53,889 bases of DNA from Streptomyces thermovulgaris (GTDB taxonomy: Bacteria > Actinomycetota > Actinomycetes > Streptomycetales > Streptomycetaceae): NCBI RefSeq assembly GCF_002155915.1, contig NZ_MUME01000181.1, forward strand, positions 1 to 53,889. The letters run 5' to 3'. The notes beneath the pieces were generated by a model. It searched no databases. It saw only the letters and a list, made by a program, of their open reading frames with translations, and had not been told where the DNA came from. Positions 1 through 9,457 of this stretch are shown piece after piece (within the stretch, counting starts at the first letter, position 1; each line of letters opens with the position of its first letter). The position numbers were made by a program, and so were the translations under genes.

Positions 1-51
1 CGGTCCGGTGGTGGTGCTGGTCGGGCCGACGGGGGTGGCCTTCCGGGACAT
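1..51 (-). CDS. Possible 5' end of a gene running off the window (partial, unidentified)
   Basis: On the minus strand an ATG at 51..49 opens a frame that stays open to the window edge and reads MSRKATPVGPTSTTTGP. Third positions are G or C in all but one codon, and this periodicity stops just past the ATG, around position 60. The plus-strand frame sharing those third positions has no stop there, so a minus-strand gene start explains the pattern better. There is no obvious ribosome binding site. Too little is visible to name a family. If real, it is divergent from the afsA-like gene, and the 120 bases between them would be a shared control region. Confidence 0.35.
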   Translation of the reverse strand, partial: MSRKATPVGPTSTTTGP

Positions 52-171
52 CGGCGGCACCGTTTTACGCATGACATGTCCGCTGCATGAGCACATACCG
101 CAAGTGAATGGCTCCGACACAACAACGCCACATCGACAGCGGCTTGTTCCGATGCGACTCAGGGGGGAACG

Positions 172-1120
172 TTGTCCGACGTCATCCTCGTGCCTCGCCC
201 GTCCATGGCATCACAGACACTCCTCGGTGCCTACACGCACCTCAGACGCGAGGAGAACTTACTCGTCACCGGCTGGCAGCGGCTGTCCGACCGGGAGTTC
301 TCCCTCGCCGTCAGGTGGCCGTCCGTGCACGGCGACCTGCCCTACGACCCGCGGATCCTTGCCCAGACCATCCGGCAGACCGGGCTGGTCGTCGCGCACG
401 CCGAGTGCGGCGTGCCGTTGACGCACCAGACCATGCTGAGTGCTCTGTCCTTCGCCCTCTCGCCCGATCTGCGCGTACCGCGTGACCGCCGTCCGGCGCT
501 GGACGTGCGGATCGTCGTCGAGGAGAACGGCGGCAGACTGCGGACGGCGAACGCCCTGCGGATGTCCTTCCAGGTGCTGCTCGACGGAACCGAGAAGGCC
601 CGCGCCGAGGCGGAGTTCGCCTGGATCTCCGAGCGGGCCTACGCCCGGTTCCGGGGCGCGCGCCGGCATGTCGACTGGGCGTCCTGGACGGTGCCGGAGC
701 CCGTCGACGCCCGACTGGTGTCCCGGCCGTCCGCGACGGACGTGATGCTGTCCCCCGGGGATCGCCCCGGCCGATGGCTGCTGCGCAACGACCCCGGAAA
801 CCATCTGCTCTTCGACCACCCCGTCGACCATGTGCCGGGCCTGGCCCTGCTGGAGGCCGCCGACCAGGCCGCACGTGCCCTGCTGGCTCCGGAGCCCTTC
901 CGTCCCGCCGGGGTCCGGGCCACGTACCTGCGGTACGTGGGAGATCAGCCCGGAGCGGCCCCGGATCACCGTTGTCCGGGCCACGTACCTGCGGTACGTG
1001 GAGTTCGACCGGCCCTGCCACGTCGAGGCCGAGCGGCTGCCGGAGCCGGGCTCGGTCCGGGTCACCGGGACGCAGGAGGACGAGCCCGTCTTCCGCGTCG
1101 ACTTCCGCACGCACTGCTGA
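172..1120 (+). pseudogene. AfsA/ScbA-type gamma-butyrolactone biosynthesis gene, frameshifted by a 61-bp insertion
   Basis: AfsA-family proteins join a beta-ketoacyl chain to dihydroxyacetone phosphate, the first step of gamma-butyrolactone hormone synthesis, and have two hotdog-fold repeats. The first repeat lies around residues 20-150. The second begins with FDHPVDHVPGLALLEAADQAA, the usual family motif. TTG at 172 is chosen because AGGGGG lies 5-6 bases upstream. After ATYLRYV the frame is broken by 61 extra bases. The expected continuation, EFDRPCHVEAERLPEPGSVR to the TGA at 1120, is intact in another frame. Without the insertion the product would be about 295 residues, normal for the family. 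As written, translation runs on to an unrelated tail ending at 1137. Codon 259-261 is TTA, implying bldA dependence. The gene is therefore either a recent pseudogene or a sequencing/assembly error. Confidence 0.85.
913..1001 (+). repeat. 28-bp direct repeats containing a hairpin, bracketing 33 novel bases in the afsA-like gene
   Basis: The same 28 bases occur at 913-940 and 974-1001, separated by 33 bases not otherwise needed by the gene. Within each copy, CCACGTACC and GGTACGTGG form a perfect 9-bp inverted repeat around TGC. Removing one copy plus the 33 bases (61 in total) restores the reading frame exactly. The pattern is A-B-A rather than a simple tandem duplication, because B is not repeated after the second A. 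Confidence 0.9.
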
Positions 1121-1328
1121 CGAGCCGGGCGCCCTGACGGGGCCGGCCGCCGTGCGAACCGGCGGACGGCCCCCGGGCCTTCGGCGGCGCGACGGGCAGC
1201 CGGACGCCTGCCGGGCACCGGGTCTGCCGGGCAGCGCAGCGGGCCTGCCGCCGTGCCGTCCCCTCGGCGGCAGGCCCGGTCAGGAGGAGCCAGGGTGTCC
1301 GCTTCGGGGCTCGGTCGTTTGGCACGGC

Positions 1329-2144
1329 GTGACAACGACAGCCCGACTCATGAGCACCAGGCGCAACTGCCGCGAGGCGGACGCGGCAGACCTGGCCCCC
1401 CTTGCCTTCGCCGGCTACGCCCACTTCACGGCGATGCAGGTACGGGGCGGCCGGGTGCGCGGCCTCGATCTGCACCTCGCCAGGCTGCGGCATGCCTCCC
1501 TGAAGCTGTTCGGCCGAGCCCTGCCCGACGAGCGGGTGCTCACATGTCTGCGCGCCGCCCTGGACGGAACCGCGGCCGACGTGTCGCTGACGGCCACCGC
1601 CTACCTGCCGTCGGGGGAGTTCACGGTGGCCCGCCCCGACGAGGAACCGGAACTCCTCGTGCGCGCCTCCCCGCCGGCCCACGGCCCCGCGGGACCGTTG
1701 ACGCTGGACGTCGTCGAGCACGAGCGGTTCCTGCCGTCGGTGAAGCACACCGGCGAACCGGCCAAGACCTATTTCCTGCGCCAGGCGGTCGAACGGGGCT
1801 GTGACGACGTCGCGTTCACCGACCGCCGCGGCCGGCTGAGCGAGGCGTCCATCTGGAACCTGGCCTTCTGGGACGGCACCGGTGTGGTGTGGCCGTCGGC
1901 CGGCATGCTCGACGGGGTCACCATGGGCGTCGTCCGCAGACAGCTGGACCGGCTCGGTGTCGCCCAGCACACCCGTGAGATCACACTCGCCGATCTGCCG
2001 GAACTGGCCGGCGCCGCCGTCATGAACTCATGGACACCGGGTGTCGCGGTCCGCCGGATCGGCCCGGTGCCCCTGCCCGAGGCACCCGGCTTCCTGGAGC
2101 TGCTGCACCGGGCCTACGAGGCCGAACCCCTCGTCTCCCTGTAG
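1329..2144 (+). CDS. Aminotransferase class IV family protein
   Basis: This is a fold-type IV PLP enzyme, the family of branched-chain and D-amino acid aminotransferases and aminodeoxychorismate lyase. Family features are FAGYAHFTAMQVRGGRVRGL near the N-terminus, a Lys in the KHTGEPAKTYF segment that is the likely PLP lysine, and the SEASIWNLAFWDG block followed by GVTMGVVRRQL. Length is about 270 residues. The start is uncertain: GTG at 1329 gives an N-terminus resembling relatives, while ATG at 1350 is seven codons in. Neither has a good ribosome binding site; a strong AGGAGG at 1283-1288 precedes an out-of-frame GTG at 1295. It lies 208 bases after the afsA-like gene on the same strand. 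The substrate is unknown; it could aminate a product of the neighbouring reductase. Its 3' end overlaps the convergent TetR gene. Confidence 0.85.
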   Translation: MTTTARLMSTRRNCREADAADLAPLAFAGYAHFTAMQVRGGRVRGLDLHLARLRHASLKLFGRALPDERVLTCLRAALDGTAADVSLTATAYLPSGEFTVARPDEEPELLVRASPPAHGPAGPLTLDVVEHERFLPSVKHTGEPAKTYFLRQAVERGCDDVAFTDRRGRLSEASIWNLAFWDGTGVVWPSAGMLDGVTMGVVRRQLDRLGVAQHTREITLADLPELAGAAVMNSWTPGVAVRRIGPVPLPEAPGFLELLHRAYEAEPLVSL

Positions 2145-2879
2145 GGCCTGTACGGCACAGCAGCACAGCGGCTCGCCGGACAGCGCGGCGCCGCACTCGT
2201 ACGGCCGTTGACCCGCCGTCCGGTCACCGGCGTTCCGGCGGTGTTCGGCGGACGCGGAGGACACGGAGGACGCACTGCGCTCCGCGTCGATCCAGCCGAG
2301 CACCGCCTCCGCGGTCAGCTGCGGCAGCAGCAGCCGCCAGAACGGGGCCACCGACCGCGGGACACCACAGGGACGTGCCGGAACGCGCTCCAGGCTCTCC
2401 AGCCCCGCCATCATGGCCGTGATGGCGAAGACCGCGTCCTCGAGGTCGACTCCCGGCGCCAGACTGCCCTGCCGGCGGGCCAGCACGAGCAGGCCCCGCA
2501 CCCAGTCCTGCCAGTGCTGCCACAAGCTCACCCCGCTGTGCCAGGACGCGTCGTGCGCCAGCCGGAAACCCGCCCTGAGCACCGGGTCGCACACGACGTG
2601 CTCGGCGAGTGTGTACGAGGTGTCGACGAGCAGCTGGAGCGGCTGGGGGTGCTGGTCCGGGACCCGTCCGGTGATGCACAGCAGAATCTCGGCCGCCGTC
2701 GATTCGACCGCCCTTCCCAGTGCCTGCTTGTTCCCGAAGTGGAAGTGCAAGGCGCCGTGACTGGCACGTGCGCGGTCGCATATCTGCCCGATGGAGGATC
2801 CGGCGAAACCACCCCGGTCGAAGACCTCGGCGGCCGATCGGATCAGGTGACGACGAGTCCTCGCGGCACGGTCCTGCAT
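2028..2879 (-). CDS. TetR-family regulator resembling gamma-butyrolactone receptors
   Basis: The N-terminus (QDRAARTRRHLIRSAAEVFDRGGF, then SSIGQICDRARASHGALHFHF) is the helix-turn-helix of ScbR/ArpA-type repressors, with LHFHF in place of the usual LYFHF. The ligand domain ends near WRLLLPQLTAEAVLGWIDAE, about residue 200, the usual length. About 80 further residues, including CCC, follow that do not look like the family, and this tail overlaps the convergent aminotransferase gene by 117 bases. I infer loss of the original stop, or a frameshift near 2250-2290. ATG at 2879 is chosen at the family N-terminus, with GGAG about 12 bases upstream. It is divergent from car across about 600 bases and probably controls it. 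Whether it binds a butyrolactone or is a pseudo-receptor cannot be told from sequence. Confidence 0.82.
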   Translation of the reverse strand: MQDRAARTRRHLIRSAAEVFDRGGFAGSSIGQICDRARASHGALHFHFGNKQALGRAVESTAAEILLCITGRVPDQHPQPLQLLVDTSYTLAEHVVCDPVLRAGFRLAHDASWHSGVSLWQHWQDWVRGLLVLARRQGSLAPGVDLEDAVFAITAMMAGLESLERVPARPCGVPRSVAPFWRLLLPQLTAEAVLGWIDAERSASSVSSASAEHRRNAGDRTAGQRPYECGAALSGEPLCCCAVQALQGDEGFGLVGPVQQLQEAGCLGQGHRADPADRDTRCP

Positions 2880-3473
2880 GACGATGCGCACTCCAGTGAG
2901 AGGAGGGAAGAGGGAGGTGAAGAGAGGAGGAGACGGAAAGGGCGGAAAGCGGAGCGAGTTGAGGGACGCGGAGCGTCCGGTGCGCACAACTGGCGCGGGT
3001 GGTGCGGGCGTCCGGCCGTGGCGGCGGACGCGATGGTGCGCGTTCCTCGGCAGAATCCACTCCTACCACACCGTCCCCACCGGGCAGTCGGGGTGCTCCT
3101 GACACTGGCGCGATATCGCGCATGCCGCGATCACCCCGGCGGTCGCCGCACGTCCGGCCGTTTGCCCGGGCCCGCGACGCCCGACGGTGCGCCCGTCGCC
3201 GCCGGTGTTTTCGCTGCTCCGCCGCCCTGCGGGAGAAATGCCGCCGCGCTCTTGGCCGACGGCCCGCCGCCCGGACCTGACAGATCGTCGACTGTTTTCC
3301 GAAGCGCTCTGTACACCTGTGCCTAGCATCCGGTGAAACAACCGGCCCGGCGCGGCGTTCCCTCGTATCACGGCCTCTCTGTGCCGCGGTGCGTCGCCGC
3401 CGACGCACCGCGCTGCCCGCCGTGGCCTGGCTCATCCCCGAACTCGGCCAAACACGCGACGCGGAGACCCAGA
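2880..3473. other. Divergent control region between the TetR gene and car, with a polypurine tract
   Basis: I see no convincing gene here. Positions 2898-2949 on the plus strand are almost pure purine (only 2918, 2934 and 2943 are pyrimidines), so the TetR transcript would begin with a long C/U-rich leader. The rest has mixed composition and lacks clear coding periodicity. I looked for a butyrolactone-receptor operator and found only partial inverted repeats around 3280-3330, too weak to call. Confidence 0.6.
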
Positions 3474-6400
3474 ATGCGACTTGCGCAGGTGATGGCATCC
3501 GTCATGGAGCGCCACGCGGACCGGCCCGCCATCGGTGAACGCGCGAAGGAGTTCGTCCCGGGCGACGAGACGGGCCGGGTCACGATCCGGCTGCTGCCGC
3601 GCTACGAGACGACCAGCTATCGCGAGCTGTGGAACCGCGTCCGCGCGGTGGCGAGCGAGTGGCACCACCATCCGGACCGGCCGCTGCACGCCGGCGCACG
3701 GGTCGCACTGCTCGGCTTCACCAGCCGCGACTATGCGACGCTCGACTTCGCGTGCATCCATCTCGGGGCCGTGACGGTGCCGTTGCAGACCAGCGCGGCG
3801 CCCGATCAGTTACGGGCGATCATCGCCGAGACCGAGCCGTTCACTGTGGCCGCCAGCACCGAACGCCTGGAGGCGGCGGTCGACCTGATACGCGGCAGCG
3901 ACTCGGTGCGGCGGCTGGTGGTCTTCGACCACCACCCCGAGGTCGACGACCACCGGGAGGCGCTGGCCGCGGCGCGCGAGCGGTTGGCCGGTATCCGCCC
4001 CGGCATCGTCGTGGACACCCTGACGGACATCGTCGAACGAGGCTCCGCGCTGCCCCCCGCACCCCTGTTCACGCCCGCCGACGACGAGGACCCGTTGGCG
4101 ATGCTGATCTACACCTCCGGCAGCACCGGCACGCCCAAGGGCGCCATGTACACCGAGCGGCTGGCCCGCGCCATGTGGGGCGGGTCCTGGGCCAAGCTGT
4201 TCGACGAGAACTACGCGGTCACCTTCCACTACATGCCGATGAGCCATGTCGCCGGCCACTCCTCGCTGAAGGCCACCATGGTCCGCGGCGGCACCAGCTA
4301 CTTCACCGCCAGCAGCGATCTGTCGACGTTCTTCGAGGACATCGCGCTGGCACGGCCCACCGAGCTGTCGCTGGTGCCCCGTGTGAGCGAGATGCTCTTC
4401 CAGCGCTTCCGCAGCGAGGTCGACCGGCGCGTCGCCGCCGGCACCCCCCGGGAGACGGCCGAGGAGGAGGTGCGGCAGGACATCCGGAACAACGTCCTCG
4501 GCGGCCGGGTCACCTGGGCCAGCAACAGCTCCGCCCCGCTGTCCGCCGAACTGACCGCGTTCATCGAGTCCTTGCTGGGCCTGGAACTGCACAACGTCTA
4601 CGGCTCCACCGAGGCGGGAGGCGTGTCCGTCGACGGTGTGCTGCTGCGCCCGCCCGTGGTCGACTACAAGCTGGTCGACGTGCCGGAACTCGGCTACTTC
4701 GGCACCGACTCCCCCCATCCGCGCGGCGAACTCCTGCTCAAGACCGACGCCATCGTCCCCGGCTACTACAAGCAGCCGGAACTGACGGCGGAGCTGTTCG
4801 ACGAGGACGGCTACTACCGGACCGGCGACATCGTGGCGGAGCTCGAGCCCGACCGGATCGCGATCGTGGACCGCCGCAAGAACGTACTGAAGCTCTCCCA
4901 GGGCGAGTTCGTGGCCACGTCCCGGCTGGAGGCGGTCTTCGCGGCGAGCCCGCTGGTGCGGCAGATCTTCGTGTACGGCAACAGCGAGCGGTCGTACCTG
5001 CTCGCGGTGGTCGTCCCCACGCCCGACGCGCTGCGCGAGACCGCGGGGGACGAACGGGAGCTGAAACGGCGGCTGAGCCAGTCCTTCCAGGCCCTCGCCA
5101 AGGAGGTCGGGCTCAACTCCTACGAGATCCCGCGGGACTTCCTGATCGAGACCGAACCGTTCAGCCAGGCGAACGGCCTGCTCTCGGACCATCGCAAACT
5201 GCTGTGGCCCAAGCTGGTGGAACGTTACGGCAGGCGTCTTGAACAGCTCTACGCCGAAACTGCCGCCCGGGAGACGGAGGAGCTGGCGGACATCCGCCGC
5301 GCGGGCGCCGACCAGCCCGTACTGGAGACGGTGCAGCGGGCCGCGCGGGCCCTGCTGGCCGGCTCGGCGGCCGAGGTGACGCCGGAGGCCCGGTTCCGGG
5401 ACCTGGGCGGCGACTCCCTGTCGGCGGTGCAGTTCTCCGACCTGCTGCGGGACACCTTCGGGGTGCGCGTCCCGGTCGACGTGCTCGTCAGCCCCGCCTA
5501 CGACCTCCGGCACGTGGCCGGCTACATCGAGACCCGGCGCGGGGACGCCCCGCAGCGGCCGACCTTCGCCTCGGTGCACGGCGAGGGGGCCGTCGAGGTG
5601 CACGCCAAGGACCTCGCCCTGGACAGGTTCATCGACGCACGCACGCTCGACGAGGCCCCGGCGCTGCCCCGGACCGAGGGGGAGCCGCGGACCGTGCTGC
5701 TCACCGGAGCCAGCGGCTACCTCGGCCGTTTCCTCGCCCTGGAGTGGCTGGAACGGCTGGCCCCGGCGGGAGGCCGGCTGATCGCCGTGGTCCGCGGCAA
5801 GGACGCCGCCGCGGCCCGCCGGCGACTGGACGCGGCCTTCGACAGCGGCGACCCGGAGCTGGTGCGCAGGTACGAGGAACTGGCCGCGGACCGTCTGGAG
5901 GTGGTGGCCGGCGACATGGCCGAGCCGCGCCTCGGCCTCGACGAGGGGACCTGGAACCGGCTGGCGGACGAGGTCGACCTGATCGTGCACGCCGGTGCGC
6001 TGGTGAACCACGTGCTGCCCTACCCGCACCTGTTCGACGCCAACGTCGTCGGCACCGCCGAACTGATCCGGCTCGCCCTGATCCGCCGGATCAAGCCGTT
6101 CACCTTCATGTCCAGCGTCGCGGTCGCCACCGCCGACCCGGATCGGCCGGCCCTGGACGAGGACTCCGACATCCGCACGGCGATGCCGGTACGGCCCGTG
6201 GACGGCGGCTACGCCGGAGGGTACGCGACCAGCAAGTGGGCCGGCGAAGTGCTGCTGCGAGAGGCGCACGACCTGTGCGGACTGCCGGTCACCACCTTCC
6301 GCTCCAACATGATCCTCGCCCACAGCACCTACGGCGGACAGCTGAACGTCCCCGACATGTTCAGCCGTCTGCTCTTCAGCGTCCTCGCCACCGGCATCGC

Positions 6401-6899
6401 CCCGCGCAGCTTCTACCGCGGCGACGGGGCACGGGCCCACTACGACGGACTGCCCGTGGACTTCACCGCCGCGGCCGTGGCGGGACTGGGCGGAGGCGGC
6501 GGCACCCCCGCCGGGTACAGGACCTACAGCCTGGTGAACCCGAACGACGACGGGGTGTCCCTGGACACCGTCGTCGACTGGCTGGCGGCGGCGGGCCACC
6601 GCATCGAGCGGGTCGACGACCACGCCGACTGGTACGCGCGGTTCGAGACGGCGATGCGCGCCCTGCCCGAGCAGCAGCGGCAGTACGCCGCGCTGCCCAT
6701 CCTGCACGCCTTCAAGGAGCCCGAGGAGCCCGTGGCCGGCTCCCCCCTCCCCTCCGAGCGGTTCCGCGCGGCCGTCCGGTCCGGCGCGGTCGACGGGTAT
6801 GAGGACATTCCGAGTCTCACACGTGAACTCGTCGTGAAGTACGGAAGGGACCTGAAGGCTCTGGCGGCCCCCGGGGCAGGCACACGGCATGAACAGTGA
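3474..6899 (+). CDS. car: Carboxylic acid reductase (adenylation-carrier-reductase)
   Basis: The enzyme activates a carboxylic acid with ATP, loads it on a phosphopantetheine arm and reduces it with NADPH to the aldehyde. All three domains are visible: adenylation with [12 protein letters not shown] near residues 213-224 and GYYRTGDIV; a carrier domain with DLGGDSLSA (Ser near 647); and a reductase domain with [11 protein letters not shown] near 742 and the YATSKWAGE catalytic Tyr/Lys near 917/921. Overall similarity to the Nocardia iowensis enzyme, recalled from memory, is high throughout. ATG at 3474 gives [11 protein letters not shown] with GGAG 7 bases upstream. It lacks the roughly 40-residue N-terminal extension of the Nocardia protein, so it has 1141 residues against about 1170. 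A TTA codon lies at 3810-3812. It overlaps the SDR gene by 11 bases. A separate phosphopantetheinyl transferase is needed; none is in the window. Confidence 0.95.
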   Translation: MRLAQVMASVMERHADRPAIGERAKEFVPGDETGRVTIRLLPRYETTSYRELWNRVRAVASEWHHHPDRPLHAGARVALLGFTSRDYATLDFACIHLGAVTVPLQTSAAPDQLRAIIAETEPFTVAASTERLEAAVDLIRGSDSVRRLVVFDHHPEVDDHREALAAARERLAGIRPGIVVDTLTDIVERGSALPPAPLFTPADDEDPLAMLIYTSGSTGTPKGAMYTERLARAMWGGSWAKLFDENYAVTFHYMPMSHVAGHSSLKATMVRGGTSYFTASSDLSTFFEDIALARPTELSLVPRVSEMLFQRFRSEVDRRVAAGTPRETAEEEVRQDIRNNVLGGRVTWASNSSAPLSAELTAFIESLLGLELHNVYGSTEAGGVSVDGVLLRPPVVDYKLVDVPELGYFGTDSPHPRGELLLKTDAIVPGYYKQPELTAELFDEDGYYRTGDIVAELEPDRIAIVDRRKNVLKLSQGEFVATSRLEAVFAASPLVRQIFVYGNSERSYLLAVVVPTPDALRETAGDERELKRRLSQSFQALAKEVGLNSYEIPRDFLIETEPFSQANGLLSDHRKLLWPKLVERYGRRLEQLYAETAARETEELADIRRAGADQPVLETVQRAARALLAGSAAEVTPEARFRDLGGDSLSAVQFSDLLRDTFGVRVPVDVLVSPAYDLRHVAGYIETRRGDAPQRPTFASVHGEGAVEVHAKDLALDRFIDARTLDEAPALPRTEGEPRTVLLTGASGYLGRFLALEWLERLAPAGGRLIAVVRGKDAAAARRRLDAAFDSGDPELVRRYEELAADRLEVVAGDMAEPRLGLDEGTWNRLADEVDLIVHAGALVNHVLPYPHLFDANVVGTAELIRLALIRRIKPFTFMSSVAVATADPDRPALDEDSDIRTAMPVRPVDGGYAGGYATSKWAGEVLLREAHDLCGLPVTTFRSNMILAHSTYGGQLNVPDMFSRLLFSVLATGIAPRSFYRGDGARAHYDGLPVDFTAAAVAGLGGGGGTPAGYRTYSLVNPNDDGVSLDTVVDWLAAAGHRIERVDDHADWYARFETAMRALPEQQRQYAALPILHAFKEPEEPVAGSPLPSERFRAAVRSGAVDGYEDIPSLTRELVVKYGRDLKALAAPGAGTRHEQ

Positions 6900-7653
6900 C
6901 CTTCTTGCCGGCAAGGTCGTCCTGATCACCGGAGCGAGCAGCGGGATAGGGGCCGCCGCGGCCAGGGTGTTCAGCCAGGAGGGCGCGACGGTGGTGCTCG
7001 CCGCGCGCCGGGTGGAACGTCTGGCGGAACTCACCGGGGAGTTACGGGCGAAGGGCGCCGAGGCGGCCCATGTGGCCTGCGACGTCACGGACGCGGACGA
7101 CGCGGCGCGCGCCGTGCGGTTCGCCGAGTCCGAGTACGGACGGCTGGACGGGGCGTTCAACAACGCCGGCATCGGCGGTGACCGCACCCCGATGCACCTC
7201 ATGTCCGACGACGTCTACGACACCGTCATGGACGTCAACGTCCGCGGCGTCTGGAACTGCATGCGTCCCGAGATCGCCGCCATGCTGCGGCACGGCGGCG
7301 GCGCCGTCGTCAACAACAGCAGTGTCGCCGGGCTGGTGGCGATACCCGCCGCCGCCCCGTACATCGCGGCCAAGCATGCGGTGATCGGCCTGACCAGGGC
7401 CGCGGCCGACGAATACGCCCAGCAGGGCATCCGGGTCAACGCGGTGGCCCCGGGCACCACGCGCAGCGAGATCACCGAGGACTGGTTCCGGCGCAATCCC
7501 GGCCTGGAACAGAAGGTCAACTCGATGACCCCGCAAGGGCGTACGGCCGATCCGGAGGAGGTCGCCGCCGCTGCCGCCTGGCTGCTGAGCGACCGGTGCC
7601 CCTTTCTGACAGGGGCCGTTGTGCCCGTGGACGGCGGTTTCGTCAACCAGTGA
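6889..7653 (+). CDS. Short-chain dehydrogenase/reductase
   Basis: This is a classical 254-residue SDR: cofactor motif TGASSGIG near residues 14-21, NNAG near 91-94, catalytic Ser in NNSSVAG near 145, Tyr158 and Lys162 in YIAAK, and a C-terminal GAVVPVDGG of the 3-oxoacyl-ACP reductase/glucose dehydrogenase subgroup. Its ATG lies inside the end of car (11-base overlap), indicating translational coupling. I infer it acts on the car product, for example reducing the aldehyde or a keto group; the direction and substrate are not shown by sequence. Codon 7042-7044 is TTA, the third bldA-type codon of this locus. Confidence 0.92.
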   Translation: MNSDLLAGKVVLITGASSGIGAAAARVFSQEGATVVLAARRVERLAELTGELRAKGAEAAHVACDVTDADDAARAVRFAESEYGRLDGAFNNAGIGGDRTPMHLMSDDVYDTVMDVNVRGVWNCMRPEIAAMLRHGGGAVVNNSSVAGLVAIPAAAPYIAAKHAVIGLTRAAADEYAQQGIRVNAVAPGTTRSEITEDWFRRNPGLEQKVNSMTPQGRTADPEEVAAAAAWLLSDRCPFLTGAVVPVDGGFVNQ

Positions 7654-7819
7654 CGTCCACGGTCCGGGGACGCGGAGCCGGGCAGTCCCCCCCGCCTCCC
7701 GGCTCCGCCCCCCGCTCCGGCGGGACTTGGTACGGTGCCGAGCCTGCGAAAATGTCATGCTCGCGAGAAGAGCGGCATCTCCGCGGTCCGGCGGGGGCGA
7801 CGACGTACGGGGAGAGCGA

Positions 7820-8485
7820 GTGGCGCGGCAGGAGCGTGCGATCCGCACGCGTGAATCCATCCTCGAGGCGATGGCGAGTCTGTTCGTCGAGGTCGGCTAC
7901 GAGGCCGCCACCATCGCGGCCCTCCTCGAACGCACGGGACTGACCCGCGGAGCCCTGTACTTCCACTTCCCGACCAAGGAGGCGATGGCGCGCGGTGTGC
8001 TCGCGAGGGCGGTGACCCGCGAGGGCGTCCGGCCCCAGAAGCACAAACTCCAGGAATGGGTCGACCTCGGTCTTCTGCTCGCCCACCGGCTGCCCCGGGA
8101 GCCGATGCTGCGCGCCGCGGTCCAGCTGTCCGTCGATCCCAAGGCACGCAGCCTGTTCGGCACACGCTGGCCGGACTGGATCGATGTGGGCGAGGACCTG
8201 CTCGTCGAAGCCGGGAAGCGGGGCGAGCTGCTGCCGCACGCCGTCCCCGCGGAGATCGCCCGGCTGGCCGTGGGCGCCTGGACCGGAGTGCAGCTGGTGA
8301 CGGAGGTGCTGCCGGAGAACCGCGACCTGTCCGAGGAGATCTCCCGGCTCTACCGGTTGATCCTGCCGGCCGTCGCCCGTCCCGGCGTCCTCGCCGAGCT
8401 GGACCTCTCCCCGTGCCGCGGGGAACGGCTGCTCGGCCCGGCGGCGGACGCCGGCGCCCCCGTGGCGGACGGGACGCCGGCCTGA
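7820..8485 (+). CDS. TetR-family gamma-butyrolactone receptor-like repressor
   Basis: The N-terminus (RQERAIRTRESILEAMASLF), the helix-turn-helix with GLTRGALYFHFPTKEAM, and the WTGVQLVTEVL segment in the ligand domain match ScbR/ArpA/TylP-type receptors closely. Length is 221 residues, normal for the family. GTG at 7820 is chosen because GGGGAG lies 5-6 bases upstream and the family N-terminus begins there; longer in-frame starts have no such support. It follows the SDR gene by 166 bases on the same strand. With the afsA-like gene at the other end of the locus it forms a plausible hormone synthase/receptor pair. I could not identify its operator by eye. Confidence 0.88.
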   Translation: MARQERAIRTRESILEAMASLFVEVGYEAATIAALLERTGLTRGALYFHFPTKEAMARGVLARAVTREGVRPQKHKLQEWVDLGLLLAHRLPREPMLRAAVQLSVDPKARSLFGTRWPDWIDVGEDLLVEAGKRGELLPHAVPAEIARLAVGAWTGVQLVTEVLPENRDLSEEISRLYRLILPAVARPGVLAELDLSPCRGERLLGPAADAGAPVADGTPA

Positions 8486-8528
8486 CCCCGCGTCGAAGGG
8501 CCCGCCGATTCCCGCCGCGCCCGTGCGG

Positions 8529-9425
8529 TCAGGGATCCATGGGCTCGAGGGTGTGGCAGTTCTCGAGCTGCTGTGTCTTCCTGGTGTCCGGGCGGCTCTG
8601 ATGGGTCAGGATGCGCAGGGCGTCGGCGGAGCTGGGGTCGTTGGGGGTGTAGACCTCCAGGCGGTGGTCGGGGCTGTCGGGCTGGAGCCAGACCTGGTAG
8701 GTGACGCTGGTGGCGCCGACCGTCGGGTGCTGCAGGTGCATGGTTCCGACGGTGCAGTCGGCGACTTCCCTGGCCGCCCACATCGTGGCGAAGTCGTCGC
8801 TGCGCATGGTGAGTTCTCCGATCAGTCCCGCCAGGCGCGCGTCGGTGGGGAAGCGGCCCGCGGTGAGCCGGAGGTAGGCGACGTGGATGCGGGCGAGCTC
8901 GTCCCAGTTGCGGTACAGGTCGCGGGTGAGCGGGTCGAGGAAGAACATCCGGGGGACGGAGGGGCGGCGCTCCGGGTCCTGCGGGGCGTGGAAGTCGACG
9001 TGTTCTGCGATGAGGGCGTGGCCCGTGCGGTTCCAGGCGAGCACGTCCCCGCGCCGGCCCAGCACGATCGCCGGGGTCGCCTCGTCGAGGGACTCCAGAA
9101 GCGTCAGGACCCGTGGGTGGGGCTCCTCCCGGGGCGGCTCGGAAAGACCGGGGCTGGAGGGCTGGCGGGCGAGGTTGTGCAGGTGGACACGTTCGATCTC
9201 GTCGAGTTGCAGCACACGGGCGAGGGCGTTGAGGACCTGCTCGGAGGCGGTCTCCACCTGGCCCTGCTCCAGGCGCGTGTAGTAGCCCGCACTGACTCCG
9301 GCGAGCTGGGCGAGTTCCTCGCGCCGCAGGCCCGGAACTCTGCGGGTTCCATAGGTGCGCAGCCCGATCTCGGCGGGCTTGACCCGGTCGCGACGGCTCT
9401 TCAGAAAGGTTCCGAGGCTCTCCAC
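8529..9425 (-). CDS. XRE-family regulator with MmyB-type ligand domain
   Basis: Residues 1-80 hold a helix-turn-helix (TYGTRRVPGLRREELAQLAG, then VSAGYYTRLEQGQ). The rest is the MmyB-like domain (AIVLGRRGDVLAWNRTGHAL, FFLDPLTRDLYRNWDELARI, HPTVGATSVTYQVW) common in Streptomyces regulators divergent from transporters or oxidoreductases. Length is 298 residues. The start codon faces the exporter gene, leaving about 100 bases between the two starts, with repeat elements that look like its operator. MmyB itself is linked to methylenomycin, a pathway switched on by AfsA-made furans; that is family knowledge, and this protein's ligand is unknown. Confidence 0.9.
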   Translation of the reverse strand: MESLGTFLKSRRDRVKPAEIGLRTYGTRRVPGLRREELAQLAGVSAGYYTRLEQGQVETASEQVLNALARVLQLDEIERVHLHNLARQPSSPGLSEPPREEPHPRVLTLLESLDEATPAIVLGRRGDVLAWNRTGHALIAEHVDFHAPQDPERRPSVPRMFFLDPLTRDLYRNWDELARIHVAYLRLTAGRFPTDARLAGLIGELTMRSDDFATMWAAREVADCTVGTMHLQHPTVGATSVTYQVWLQPDSPDHRLEVYTPNDPSSADALRILTHQSRPDTRKTQQLENCHTLEPMDP

Positions 9426-9457
9426 CCTTGCGAGGGTAGGCCGACCGAGCGCCCCGG

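Noticed and set aside
941..1001. A small insertion sequence or transposon as cause of the afsA-like frameshift
   Set aside because: The inserted 61 bases have no terminal inverted repeats or transposase, and the flanking repeat is host sequence.
3280..3340. A butyrolactone-receptor operator (ARE) upstream of car
   Set aside because: Only short imperfect inverted elements are present; none fits the extended palindrome well enough.
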